Positions 8,974 to 26,753 of a stretch of 26,753 nt of DNA are shown piece after piece. Positions within the stretch are counted from its first letter, which is position 1, and each line of letters starts with the position of its first letter. The notes beneath the pieces were generated by a model. That model was not told the DNA's origin and did not search any database. It saw only the letters and a program-made list of their open reading frames with translations. The stretch covers positions 1 to 26,753 of the forward strand of contig QANT01007867.1 of NCBI GenBank assembly GCA_003254885.1. The letters run 5' to 3'. Made by a program: the position numbers and the translations under genes. The DNA is from Purshia tridentata (lineage: Eukaryota > Streptophyta > Magnoliopsida > Rosales > Rosaceae).

Positions 8974-8989
8974 TCTGCAGCAGATGAGA

Positions 8990-11900
8990 AATCCTCATTT
9001 TCTCATGTGTAGCTGCCATCTAAGCAGCTGGTGAAACCTAATTAAAGAAAACGAAGCAACAGTTTGCCGGTTTGTTGAATAATGTTACATTTATATATAT
9101 ATATGCTGGATTGGCAACATCAGCATACAAACCTATTCCTACCACTCTCTATCTTCTGTCTTTTTATTTTTTTATTTTAGAATAAAACTTCATTCCCACC
9201 ACTTTCTTTATGTAGCATTGCTAAACAAGGTGATGCAGAGGTAAATCTGAAAATTTAATAAAATAAGTTATCAGATATATATTTATCGAAAAATATTACT
9301 ATATCAAACATGCTCTCGTTCCATATATACTACGATTTTGAATCATTATATTAACATTTTTGTTGTGTTGTCACTATATGACAAAATAAATAATAAATAT
9401 ATGTTGTGTACAAGGGTCAAGTTTATAAGAATTAATTAAAATGATGTTGGTATACCGTATATCAGTCTGAACAAGAATTAATGAGGGTGACAGCTATTGT
9501 CATTTAATTATAAAATACTAAAGATAATCAAATTGGTGATTTATCCAAACCACCAAGTTGATGCTTCTAGATGGATCAAGAGATATAATTTGGAAATTAT
9601 TTAGATCATGTACAAGGAAATTAACTGCGGGACTATACAATCGGTATGATGTGGATATAAATATAGAGCAAAACCTTGATTTGGGATTATATTTTTCATA
9701 CTTTTCCAACCTGTGCATGCGAATAAGACAATTAACCTTTTCATAATCAAAAGTATTATATAATATCATTTGCCCATTTAACCCACCTAACATATTAGTT
9801 TTAATAATAATAAGGCTAATTTGATGATGGTTTAATGGCCTATATATATAGAATATATGAATGTACTAATTACTTGGAACTTTTGTTAATTTGATGGTAT
9901 ACCTACCGATTGGGAATTATCATATATATGCTGCCCCTGGCTAACACCTCAGGCCACTGCTTCATCAATTGAGTGGACTACAAGATTATCAAATTAATTT
10001 TCCCAATGATATATGTGGCCTAGCTAACATGGGTAGACGAGATCTCATCATTTTTTTTTATAAAAGAAGATAAATAGATTTGGAAACAAGCATGCATGGA
10101 TATGATCATATATAGAGAATTATATCTTTTTGTTATTAATATTCATTAACTCTGAATTCGTGGAAGCAATGGCACTTTAATTGTTTTGGTTTGTCCAATT
10201 GTGACAAGTTATTATGGGATGAATACAACATTTTGTAAGAATGTAATTCATGCATATATGATATATGGGTCATCAAAATGCATTCCTAGCTTGCTCAATG
10301 CTCATTAGTTTTTGCCTTACATTAATTGTATATGTATATTTTTTTCCCGTGATGAGATGCAATTGCAAATAATGTAAAAGCTACCACGTTCAGGAAATAA
10401 TAGTATTAATCATTTATCATGATTCTTTTTTGTTTCATAAGGTTAAATTTGTCGAGCATATACTATATATAACTGCATAATAAATTATCAGACTTGGGAA
10501 ACAAGTAAAGTACATGGATCGATCTTAATATGCAATCATGAACAGCTAGCATGAGATCGATTAAGCTTCTCTTAATTGTTCTTCCTGGCCGGTACGTATA
10601 CCATGCTTCTTAATGATTTAGCCCTAGGGTTTGGTTAGAGTTTCTGGTTTGGTTGGGTCAAAATTATTGAGCACATGATTCCAAATCATTCCTTCTAATC
10701 CCGCCCAATATCACATATATGACTATTTGTATTGTGTGAACCTCCAAAACCATGCTTCTTATCTAATTCTAAGACTTAACATGAAAGACATGTGACTAAT
10801 GGTTAAATCGAACAACAATTCATGTTCCTAGCTCTTCCCTACAAAAATAGAAAAATGAATAAAAAATGTTAAAACTAATTGTTCACATTTGACATTTGTG
10901 CCTACTTCAATTCTCAAGCTGTGTGAAAATTACATTACTGGCCACTAAGACTAAGGCCCAACTTCTATCAATATTGGGCTAATGTTGGGTTTTGGTTAGA
11001 TTTATGACCAAGAAAGCCCAGAACCACCAATCCTCCATTGTGGTTCTATAACTAGCCTTTTCACTTGGATTGCTTCTATTACCATTCTCCACTTGCTCAT
11101 TCTATCCTGAATTTCACATGCTTTTTCTTTAAAAAAAAACATAAATATTCAGTTCACCTACCACTATTCCAAAAATAACCATAAATCCTAACCGTCCAAG
11201 CTTGAAAGAAGTGTATTCATCCATGGTCACATTATTTTTCCAAATAATGATTTAAGATGACTACTCATAAATTCTACCTTCTGGGGCCAAAAAAGAGGAC
11301 ATGGATAAGTTCCATGTCCAATCAGTTCATGAGTTGGAACTTAAAAGAACTAGCTAGGCTCAGAAAGTCGGACTTAGCCTGCCCAATGCATGCAAATCCA
11401 ACTGTTAATTGCAGTATAACCCAGGTGAACCATGCCTGTTAGACAGTTAAAAGGAACCCATCCACCAAGTCTTGGACATCCCAAATGGTTTGGAATCATT
11501 CGAATTGAAGAATGTGTTTGAACAACTGATAACCAAGTAGTGGGCATATGCCCCCTTTCTTTTGTCTCTCAACAGTCGAGTCATTTTTTACTTATTGCAC
11601 TCAACAGTCAAGTCACTGGGGGCATCATTTCTCAATGTGATAATGACTCTAGAGAATATTATATCAAACTAATAAAAGCAAAGAGGAAAAAGAGATACGG
11701 GAATACATCCTCAACCATCAATGGTGGAGACACCATTTCAACCAGTACAACAACCGTGTGATTCTTAAAAAGAAAGAAAAAAGGTCAGGTAAAGGCTAAA
11801 GCACTATTGACTTGAAGTAGATCTTAAAACTCCGGCAAATCTCAGAAAATCCCTTCAGGCATCTCTGCTGAATCCCTCACTTGTAGTTAGAATATGTCAA

Positions 11901-11990
11901 ATTGGTCCACCTTTAGTATCATTAATATCTTATTATCCCCCTCCTACAACTTGCAACTGTGCACTCTTCACTCATCCCAGCAAAATTGGT
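8990..11990. other. 3-kb AT-rich spacer, no gene recognised
   Basis: All open frames here are under 120 codons, show no family resemblance and lie in AT-rich sequence (9518-9793 -, 11257-11442 +, 11540-11761 +). I looked for conserved plant microRNA sequences, tRNA and rRNA by eye and recognised none. The part above 11900 may belong to transcripts reading toward it from the SRO gene. Confidence 0.5.
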
Positions 11991-12005
11991 TCATCTACAC
12001 CGCCT

Positions 12006-12095
12006 GCACTATCTTTGTATTCCATCCCATGCCTGGCTCCATTTTGAGCTGCACTATTTTTGTATACCATCCCGGTCCTGGCTCCATTTTGAGCA
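12006..12095 (+). repeat. 45-bp tandem duplication
   Basis: Bases 12006-12050 and 12051-12095 are adjacent 45-bp copies, both starting GCACTAT and ending CTGGCTCCATTTTGAGC, with about five differences. The unit is a multiple of three, so it repeats 15 codons inside an open frame at 11894-12241 (+). That frame has no recognisable homology, and the region more likely lies downstream of or within the SRO 3' UTR. Confidence 0.88.
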
Positions 12096-12485
12096 ACCTT
12101 CCTAAGAGGTTTGAGTTGCTGCATACAAAGCCTACAATCAGATTATTCTATACAATTGTGCATACATGGGAGCATCAGAACACAGAGAACATAAGAAAAA
12201 GAATCAAAATTGAAAAGGGTACCACCAGAGAACACTTATAAGAGAATATAACTCATGGAATCTTCGTAAGCAAGCACAAGCTCAAAGAATATGTACAATA
12301 GTGGGGCAATTCCAATTTTGAGTAACAAGAAGGAATTCCCTTTTTCTGTCAAATTAGGTGTGATTGGACAACTGCTACATGCATAAAAGCATAACTAAGC
12401 TGAGAATAAGAGAACAGGAAAAAAATCAACATGACTTGAGAAACTTTCTTCTTACAACTCATTATTCCCTGGACAGATTCAAGTT

Positions 12486-12491
12486 TTTATT
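12486..12491 (-). terminator. poly(A) signal candidate for the SRO gene
   Basis: TTTATT on the plus strand reads AATAAA on the gene strand, about 470 bp after the proposed stop. It is a reasonable end for a transcript with a long or spliced 3' UTR. Supported by motif and position only. Confidence 0.3.
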
Positions 12492-12960
12492 CGACTTAAG
12501 GAACCTCCTATATGGGCCACAATAGCAATACGTCGTCTACCATAGCAGACTTATGCGGTAACAAAACCTACTTCTAGAAGAGTGCTCAAGTAAGTTCTCT
12601 GCCTTGGTAAGAAAGTACCCACCAATAATTGGCTAGGCTCGTTACTTTGAGCAATAACCAGGTAGACACAATCATGCAAAATAAATATAATTACTAACTT
12701 AGATTAACGATTACACCAATCAATATATCTATGAGACGATGAACAATAAACAAATAGAATATACCTGCAACATAATCCCAGGTTGACAGACAAAAGGTTT
12801 CAGCGTGGACATAGTAAAGAAATAAATTGCAATAGTGCTAAGCTCGAAGCAATTTTATAGCATTTGTTTTGTATATTATTCAATGCTTAACAAGGATACA
12901 GGACAAGCTGAAAATAAAGTTCCAATTCCATACTCTGAAAAATGTAAGAAGACATCAATT

Positions 12961-14491
12961 TCATACCTTAGCTCTGAAAGATTTGATGATTGCAACCAAC
13001 AATTTGTCTCCTGCTATTTGTCTCACTTTTTGTATTAGTTCATTCCGAGAGATCATCTTCTCCTGAAAAAAGAAAAGGATTCACAAAAATGAGGACATCA
13101 TTCAATTGTATTAAAAGAGAAGTACTCTGCTACAAATGCAATGCAGTAAGTACTTACTTTGTGATCTCTATGGTACTTGCTGATCAAAGCAATGGTAGGT
13201 GGTGGTAAGAACTTAGAGAGTACACCAATTAGAGTTGGAAATGACACCCAAGGTGATGTTGGTTTTTTAATTGGTTCTTGAATCTTTGAGAAACCTACAC
13301 CATGAAACAAACGGTTAGAACATCCTCATCTAGTAGATTTCAAACACTGTCAAAACAAATCCATCATCAAGACAAAGGCAAGAAAGTTGCATACCTTTCA
13401 AGCAAGAAGGAGCCCTGAAACTAATGACATACTCCGGCAAGATATGAGAGTTCATGTGGGTACTCCATACTATATACTTCTTGGGAGAAAAAAGATTGTC
13501 CACACCCGAATCAAACTCCTGGGAGCTCGGATGATACTGTTGCGAACCAGGATGCACAACCTCTGACTTCCCCAATATAACACGGCAAAGCAAAAGATGT
13601 CGCAGACCGTTGTCATCAACATTTGAGTTTTCCACACTACAGAACACAACAAATTTGTCAACCAAATGTTGAAATTCCTAGTTCAATCAGACCAAGAAAT
13701 CATAACCAAGAAATTCAACTTCCACACTAAAAAACAAATGCGCAGTTGTTAGAATAAAAAATCAACTCATCAAGAAAGTCTAAATTGAACCACACACAAT
13801 GTGTACATATCAATGACACAAGAATTAGTCAGCAAAATGTTTGATAATGAACTTATTCAATTCTAAATTGAATTAAAAACAAAACAATCACTTACCATTC
13901 AATAGGAGAATCATCAGGAGCGAGATAGACACCATAGCCATACAGCCCATTGCTCTCAGGCTTCTCACAGTGACCAAAACCATGGCAAACGATGCTAGAA
14001 ATCTCATTCTTTGAAGATGGTAAGCACCAAGCATACTTCACATTGGGGTTACCACCACACTTCTCCCCCACAGCTTTCAAGTAAACTTGAAACGCACGCA
14101 GCCTTGCCTGTCCTGTAACACTAGAATAAGAGTTTCTATGAATGGCCACAACCGTAGCATGCCCTCCAAGCAAACCCAAACTCGAAATAAACCTTTGCGT
14201 GATGAGGTCGTGCACTCTATCCCCTTCAACAAGTTTGACTAACCCATCATTGAACATTTGGGATTGCTCAGAACTCTCACCGGAGACGACACTTTCGCAA
14301 TCGGAGATAAACGAGTCTTGATCTTGGGAGGTCTCCGAGGCCATGTCGCTCGTGCTTGAATCCGCAAACTGATCACTGAATTCATCTTTTGCTGAATCAT
14401 TCGAAGGCAAGGTTCGAAACCCATGTGGCCCATGTAGTTTCCCATCAGAGAAAACAGAGGATAACCGCCGTTGTTCACCGCCAAACTCCAT
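12961..14491 (-). CDS. SRO: SRO2/SRO5-like protein: PARP-like plus RST domains
   Basis: Coding exons, 5' to 3': 14491-13896, 13636-13395, 13294-13158 and 13062-12961. All introns are GT-AG and the frame is continuous over 1077 nt (358 residues). Residues 30-80 are Ser/Asp/Glu-rich and probably disordered. The PARP-like domain spans about 82-275, with VCHGFGH (168-174), YGYGVYLAP (184-192), LCRVILG and PKKYIVW (250-256). The RST domain (about 293-357) starts SPWVSFPTLIGVLSKF and continues EKMISRNELIQKVRQIAGDKLL. There is no WWE domain, so this belongs with the short SROs rather than RCD1/SRO1. Known for the family: RST binds transcription factors, and SROs act in oxidative, salt and developmental stress signalling, mostly as inactive PARPs. 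The stop follows RAKV directly at a potential donor (AAG|GTATGA), so an alternative C terminus is possible. The start at 14491 is preferred over an in-frame ATG at 14608. Confidence 0.92.
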
Positions 14492-15110
14492 TGCAACCGA
14501 ACCCAGGAAAAAAAAATTACAACACAAAAACAAAGCAATCACAGATATTACAATCTGAAATTTAAAACGCTGAAGATATACAAGTATAAGATTTTCCTTG
14601 CAAGTCAAGCAAACGAATAACGAATTTTTTCAGATCAAAGAAACAAATTAAAGAAATAGTTGATTCAGACCCACAAAGTATTGAGCAAGAAAGATTCAAA
14701 ACCAAGATTCAAACAAATAGAAAACGAAAGAAGAAGTATATGAAGAACTGAGGAAGAGTCGGCAAATTCAGAGAACGCCCCAAGAAGGAGAACTAACTAA
14801 CTAACGACCATATACATTTCTAATCAATCTTTAAGAGGCTGGTAGAAGTTCCTAGAAATTCAGATCAAGATGAAGCTAGAACACTGATTGTGAAAAAAAC
14901 AGAAAACCCAAATAGAAATTGGGAAAGAAACTTGAAGGATTTGAAATGGTTATTAGGGTATATTATTGGGTATTGGGTATTGTGTTGTACGAGTGTGTAT
15001 TTAAATGAGAAAAGGTTTTACTTGGAGAAGACGGTCATCGTCACAAAGAAGGTTGAAGAAGAAAAAGAAAACAGTTACAGAGAATAAAAACGAGCGGAAC
15101 CGCCTTTCTT
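14492..15110 (-). promoter_or_regulatory. 5' leader and promoter region of the SRO gene
   Basis: No conserved coding sequence is visible upstream of 14491. On the gene strand TTTAAATTTCAG (ending near 14556) is a good splice acceptor, suggesting a leader intron. A TTTAAATA-type TATA candidate lies near 14998-15005. A TGGGCT string (15191-15196, beyond this stretch) resembles a site II element. Exact transcript start and leader splicing need transcript data. Confidence 0.4.
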
Positions 15111-17600
15111 TTGTTTTGGAAAATGGCGGTGCTGGCTAATCGTTTTTGGTGGGTGCCCCTTGTTTTAAAAGCGCTGCTCTCGGGCTCAGATGGGCTTCAT
15201 AGGCGGTTCCCAAACCCAGATCAAACCAAACCCACTGTATTTTTAAGTACGGCAATTACCATAATACCCTTACCAATATCTTTTCACGTTTTTTGTTTTT
15301 CCAAATAAAGAAACTCTTGCTGGCATGGGGAATTGGGTCATTTTATAAAGACCTGCTCAGTGTTCAGATTGGTCGGTGGAGAGATTGTATGGGAACATTG
15401 GGAAGGATATTGCTATTCAAATTGATTGATGTTTAAGATTTTTATCTTTTGGACATAGAGAGGTTTGGACTAGAGAAATGAATCTTTAGGTAATTTTTCT
15501 CTTGAAGTCATGAATCTCGTCTTTGAATATGTATTATGTGTCCCAATATTATTGAGCAGTTTTTTTAACACCTTTAACTTGTAATGGATTAAAGTTCAGC
15601 TCATAGATTCATCTGGTGATGTTCTTGATCAAAATTTCTACATGTATTCATATGTGTGGAGATAAACATTGGCTCAACTATAAAGTGGTATGCTATATTT
15701 TATATTTTACGTCAAGGAAAGATGTAAAATATGAGGACCTAATAAAGATTATAAGTTTCTCAGTTTTTGTTGGAAGAATTCGTTTAACTCTCTATTACAA
15801 AAGTATGTTTATTTTAAATAAATAAAAAATTAATTCATAAATTAAATGAAAAGATTAAAAAAAAATTGCATATGTGAGAAGGATTGGATTTGGAGGAGCT
15901 CCTCCACCCAAAAATTGATGGAAGTGTTGTTCCTAATAAGTTGAAGTTATCCAAAGTTATTTCTTGGAAAAAAAAATATATATACACATGAATTCGCAGT
16001 TCCAGAGGGTAAAGTGATTTGTGAGACCAACAGTAATGAAACTGCTGAACCCATGTGCCAAGGACCAGCTCGTCCACTGATTAAAGAGTAAAAGTTGCAC
16101 TAGTAGTATCGGCCTAAGGGGGTACTAACTTTGATCTTAGCCATTCCAAATAAAAAAAATGAAATATAAGCAAAATAATAATAATGAAAAAAAGATAGGT
16201 TCAAATTCCCATATGCCTAACAGGCCAAAAAAAAAAGAAAAGAAAAAATCCCATATGCATAGTGCCTAGAGCTTATTGGTATAGGGAAGATGCTATTCTT
16301 CCATTCCCGACCACTAAAATACTATTTATAGAATTTGTACTCATCAATTATGAGCATATTTGTAAAGAATTTCAAAAGGAAACAATTATGAGCATATTTA
16401 TTCCTTTTGAAATTCTAGGCGTTTTACATGTAGTTTAAAAAGAACAAGGGAAAGTAGGCAGAAACCAGTAATATCATAAACAAATAAGAAACGAAAAACA
16501 ATTCCCATAAAATATATACTAGACCTTTGCCCTAAGTAGGTCGACACAAGGTGCACACTTTCCCTTCTTGTTCTGCCTTGGAGGGAAAAATTGTGTATCT
16601 TTCAGTTATTATCATTGTCATTATTATTTATTTATTTATACGAAGAAAGGTATAATAGGAAAACTGTGTGTTATGAAACTATAATGAGAAACTAAATTAC
16701 TGCCTGATTTTCTGAGTGGTACACGCTTTGACAAACAAGGAAATCTGATAAATTATATTAATTTATCATTTGCAGTAAACAGGCATTTCTTGGCCCCTAC
16801 GTTTGAGGGTAGATGTTGAATGTTGATAACGTGCAATTTTGACATTCACACATTGCGACAACACAACGAGCTAGGTCATGTTTGCATTACCAGAAGTAGC
16901 TTGTTAGTTGTTGCCTTCCTTGCAAAAACGAAACAGCTACTTGCAACTTCGTAACAGGGGCTTGGTCATCGGCCGAACAATCTTCTAGCACACCAGAATT
17001 TGAGATGCTACGCCATTAATTTGGCGATATCTCCAATGATCTGGATTCTGGGGCCAATCTATTAAGAGAACCAAAAACTTCATTCTTAAAACTTGGAAAT
17101 GCTAGTCAGCTTAGAACAATCAATACCCAGAGCAGAAATACCATTCTGAAGTCTATGGATCACAAACAGGTCCTCTAGAAGTTACGAGTTTGCAACGTAT
17201 GGTCAATATGCTTGTGTTCCATGGCTGATGAACATCGGCAGCTTGCTAGCTGCTAACAAGGACATTCATTAATTGTCACTCTGAAAAAGATTGCAATAAA
17301 GTAGCAGGTGTCCGATTTTCTTGACAGGATTTAACAAAAGAAAGGCATAATGGAATCAAATGATGTAAAGCTATAGGATAATCTTGAGCTTTATAGCCAT
17401 AATATGTCATCTCTAATTTTAGAGTCACGATGAAGAGTACCCATTCAGACTCGAATCAATTCCAACTTTCTTGGTGGATTGGAACAAAATTTATTAAATT
17501 GGATCTTAAGTCTCTACCCATGTTTAACTCATGTGGAGCTTTTGTCTAGATAAGATGGGAAGGCGCAGATGGAATAAAGCCTCCACTGTTCTGTATCATT
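15111..17600. other. 2.5-kb spacer between the SRO and ATM genes
   Basis: No gene is recognised. Open frames at 15111-15308 (+), 15616-15825 (+) and 15835-16077 (-) are short and without family resemblance. Visible structure includes a 16-bp palindrome at 15891-15906 (TGGAGGAGCTCCTCCA), a short U2-like string near 16118-16142 (see findings), and an inverted repeat at 16367-16415. Confidence 0.5.
16345..16415. repeat. 15-bp inverted repeat with a duplicated 17-bp segment
   Basis: GAATTTCAAAAGGAA (16367-16381) is perfectly inverted at 16401-16415 around a 19-base loop. The loop carries CAATTATGAGCATATTT, also present just upstream at 16345-16361. The pattern suggests a small template-switch rearrangement or the remains of a foldback element. 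Confidence 0.85.
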
Positions 17601-17908
17601 TACAAAGAAAAAAGCCATATATACTAACGCAAAACAGGAGCCAACGGCCAATTTAATACATAAAATGAACATGAACTGATAAAAAATTGCAAATTACATT
17701 CTGGTTGTAGGATGGGAAATAAAGATGTATTTTGGGGGCAAAAACAGCCACACTATTTGCAGCCTAATAGGGATGGACCAACTACACCTGATACACAGAA
17801 TCGGATTATACATGAAAAGAATATAAATGCTCACAAAATTTGATAAAATAAAAGCCGCCTGTTCAAGATGATTGGATGCTGTTGGGACTAAGATGATGAA
17901 GGGTTCCA
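17600..17908 (-). other. 3' UTR and downstream flank of the ATM gene
   Basis: Sequence immediately after the ATM stop codon. It has no conserved coding content; the short open frame at 17694-17945 (-) overlaps the last exon in another frame and is a shadow. No single poly(A) signal stands out. Confidence 0.45.
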
Positions 17909-26473
<8,565 letters not shown>

Positions 26474-26753
26474 CTAATTGAAATAAAGAGGTTATGTCAG
26501 CCAGCCAGAAATTAGTTTTTCTTTTATAGTTAGAGATACATTTGTGCTTGCACACATGTTTATGTCTCTAGTTAGCAGCATTAATGATATATAGAAATTG
26601 CAATTAGTTGAAAAAATAGAAAATTCCACTAAATATGCCATCTTATAAAAAATACCGGTGCTTTTATGTTCTGAGCACAATGTAGGCTTTTTTGTGCAGT
26701 CACTAAGACAGGAATTGATCTTGAATGTTGAGAGGTGGTTTTAGGGGGGGGGG
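26474..26753 (-). other. upstream ATM intron and uncertain window edge
   Basis: The acceptor TTTCAATTAG ends at 26474. Beyond it is AT-rich intron. From about 26656 to the window end a minus-strand frame stays open and stops at a possible donor (CACCG|GTATTT) in a phase compatible with the next exon. The roughly 29 residues do not resemble ATM closely enough to call an exon. The last ten bases are all G. Confidence 0.35.

Noticed and set aside
12025..12045. TGCCTGGCTCC, matching the first eleven bases of miR160
   Set aside because: The remaining bases do not match miR160 and no hairpin is seen; the string is part of a 45-bp tandem repeat.
15891..15906. 16-bp perfect palindrome TGGAGGAGCTCCTCCA
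   Set aside because: Real but isolated, with no associated element or repeat; palindromes this short are expected occasionally, so it is noted only in the spacer entry.
16198..16260. GGTTCAAATTCCC followed by A-rich sequence, resembling a tRNA-derived SINE B box
   Set aside because: No A box at the right distance, no tRNA fold and no target-site duplication were found.

Overview
The window is nuclear DNA from a flowering plant, almost certainly a eudicot. Its genes are split by AT-rich introns with GT-AG junctions, and the spacers are AT-rich and full of small foldback and tandem repeats. The recognisable proteins are plant families: a plant cornichon homologue, a DUF1645 protein, an SRO-type PARP-like protein and plant-type ATM. 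One ambiguous base (19426) and a terminal run of ten G mark it as draft assembly. I cannot name the species from sequence alone. I see no bacterial, viral or CRISPR-like system. Layout: bases 1-1340 hold a foldback element, a four-copy 26-bp tandem array and a fresh 112-bp duplication. A four-exon cornichon gene (CNIH, + strand, 1417-3266) follows, encoding 136 residues. Bases 3300-7450 are repeat-rich: a diverged 75-bp direct repeat, a 96-bp foldback, a near-perfect palindrome leading into a three-copy minisatellite, and an 875-bp AT-rich element with matched 37-bp inverted ends and a 31-bp-stem hairpin inside (5604-6478). An intron-less DUF1645 gene (- strand, 7458-8333) comes next. About 4 kb of AT-rich spacer follows with no recognisable gene. 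A four-exon SRO2/SRO5-like gene (- strand, 12961-14491) carries a PARP-like domain and an RST domain. After another spacer, the right third is the 3' part of an ATM checkpoint kinase gene (- strand, 17909 to beyond the window). I resolved 25 coding exons that join in one frame into 826 residues: C-terminal FAT, PI3K-like kinase domain and FATC. The genes do not form a pathway or operon, as is normal in a plant genome. Themes they touch are ER-to-Golgi cargo export (CNIH), stress signalling (SRO, possibly DUF1645) and DNA-damage signalling (ATM). The observations most worth a second look are a GC-AG intron forced by frame in the ATM kinase domain, the hairpin-bearing inverted-repeat element at 5604-6478, the predicted H-Y-K active site of the SRO protein, and the choice of last exon in the cornichon gene.
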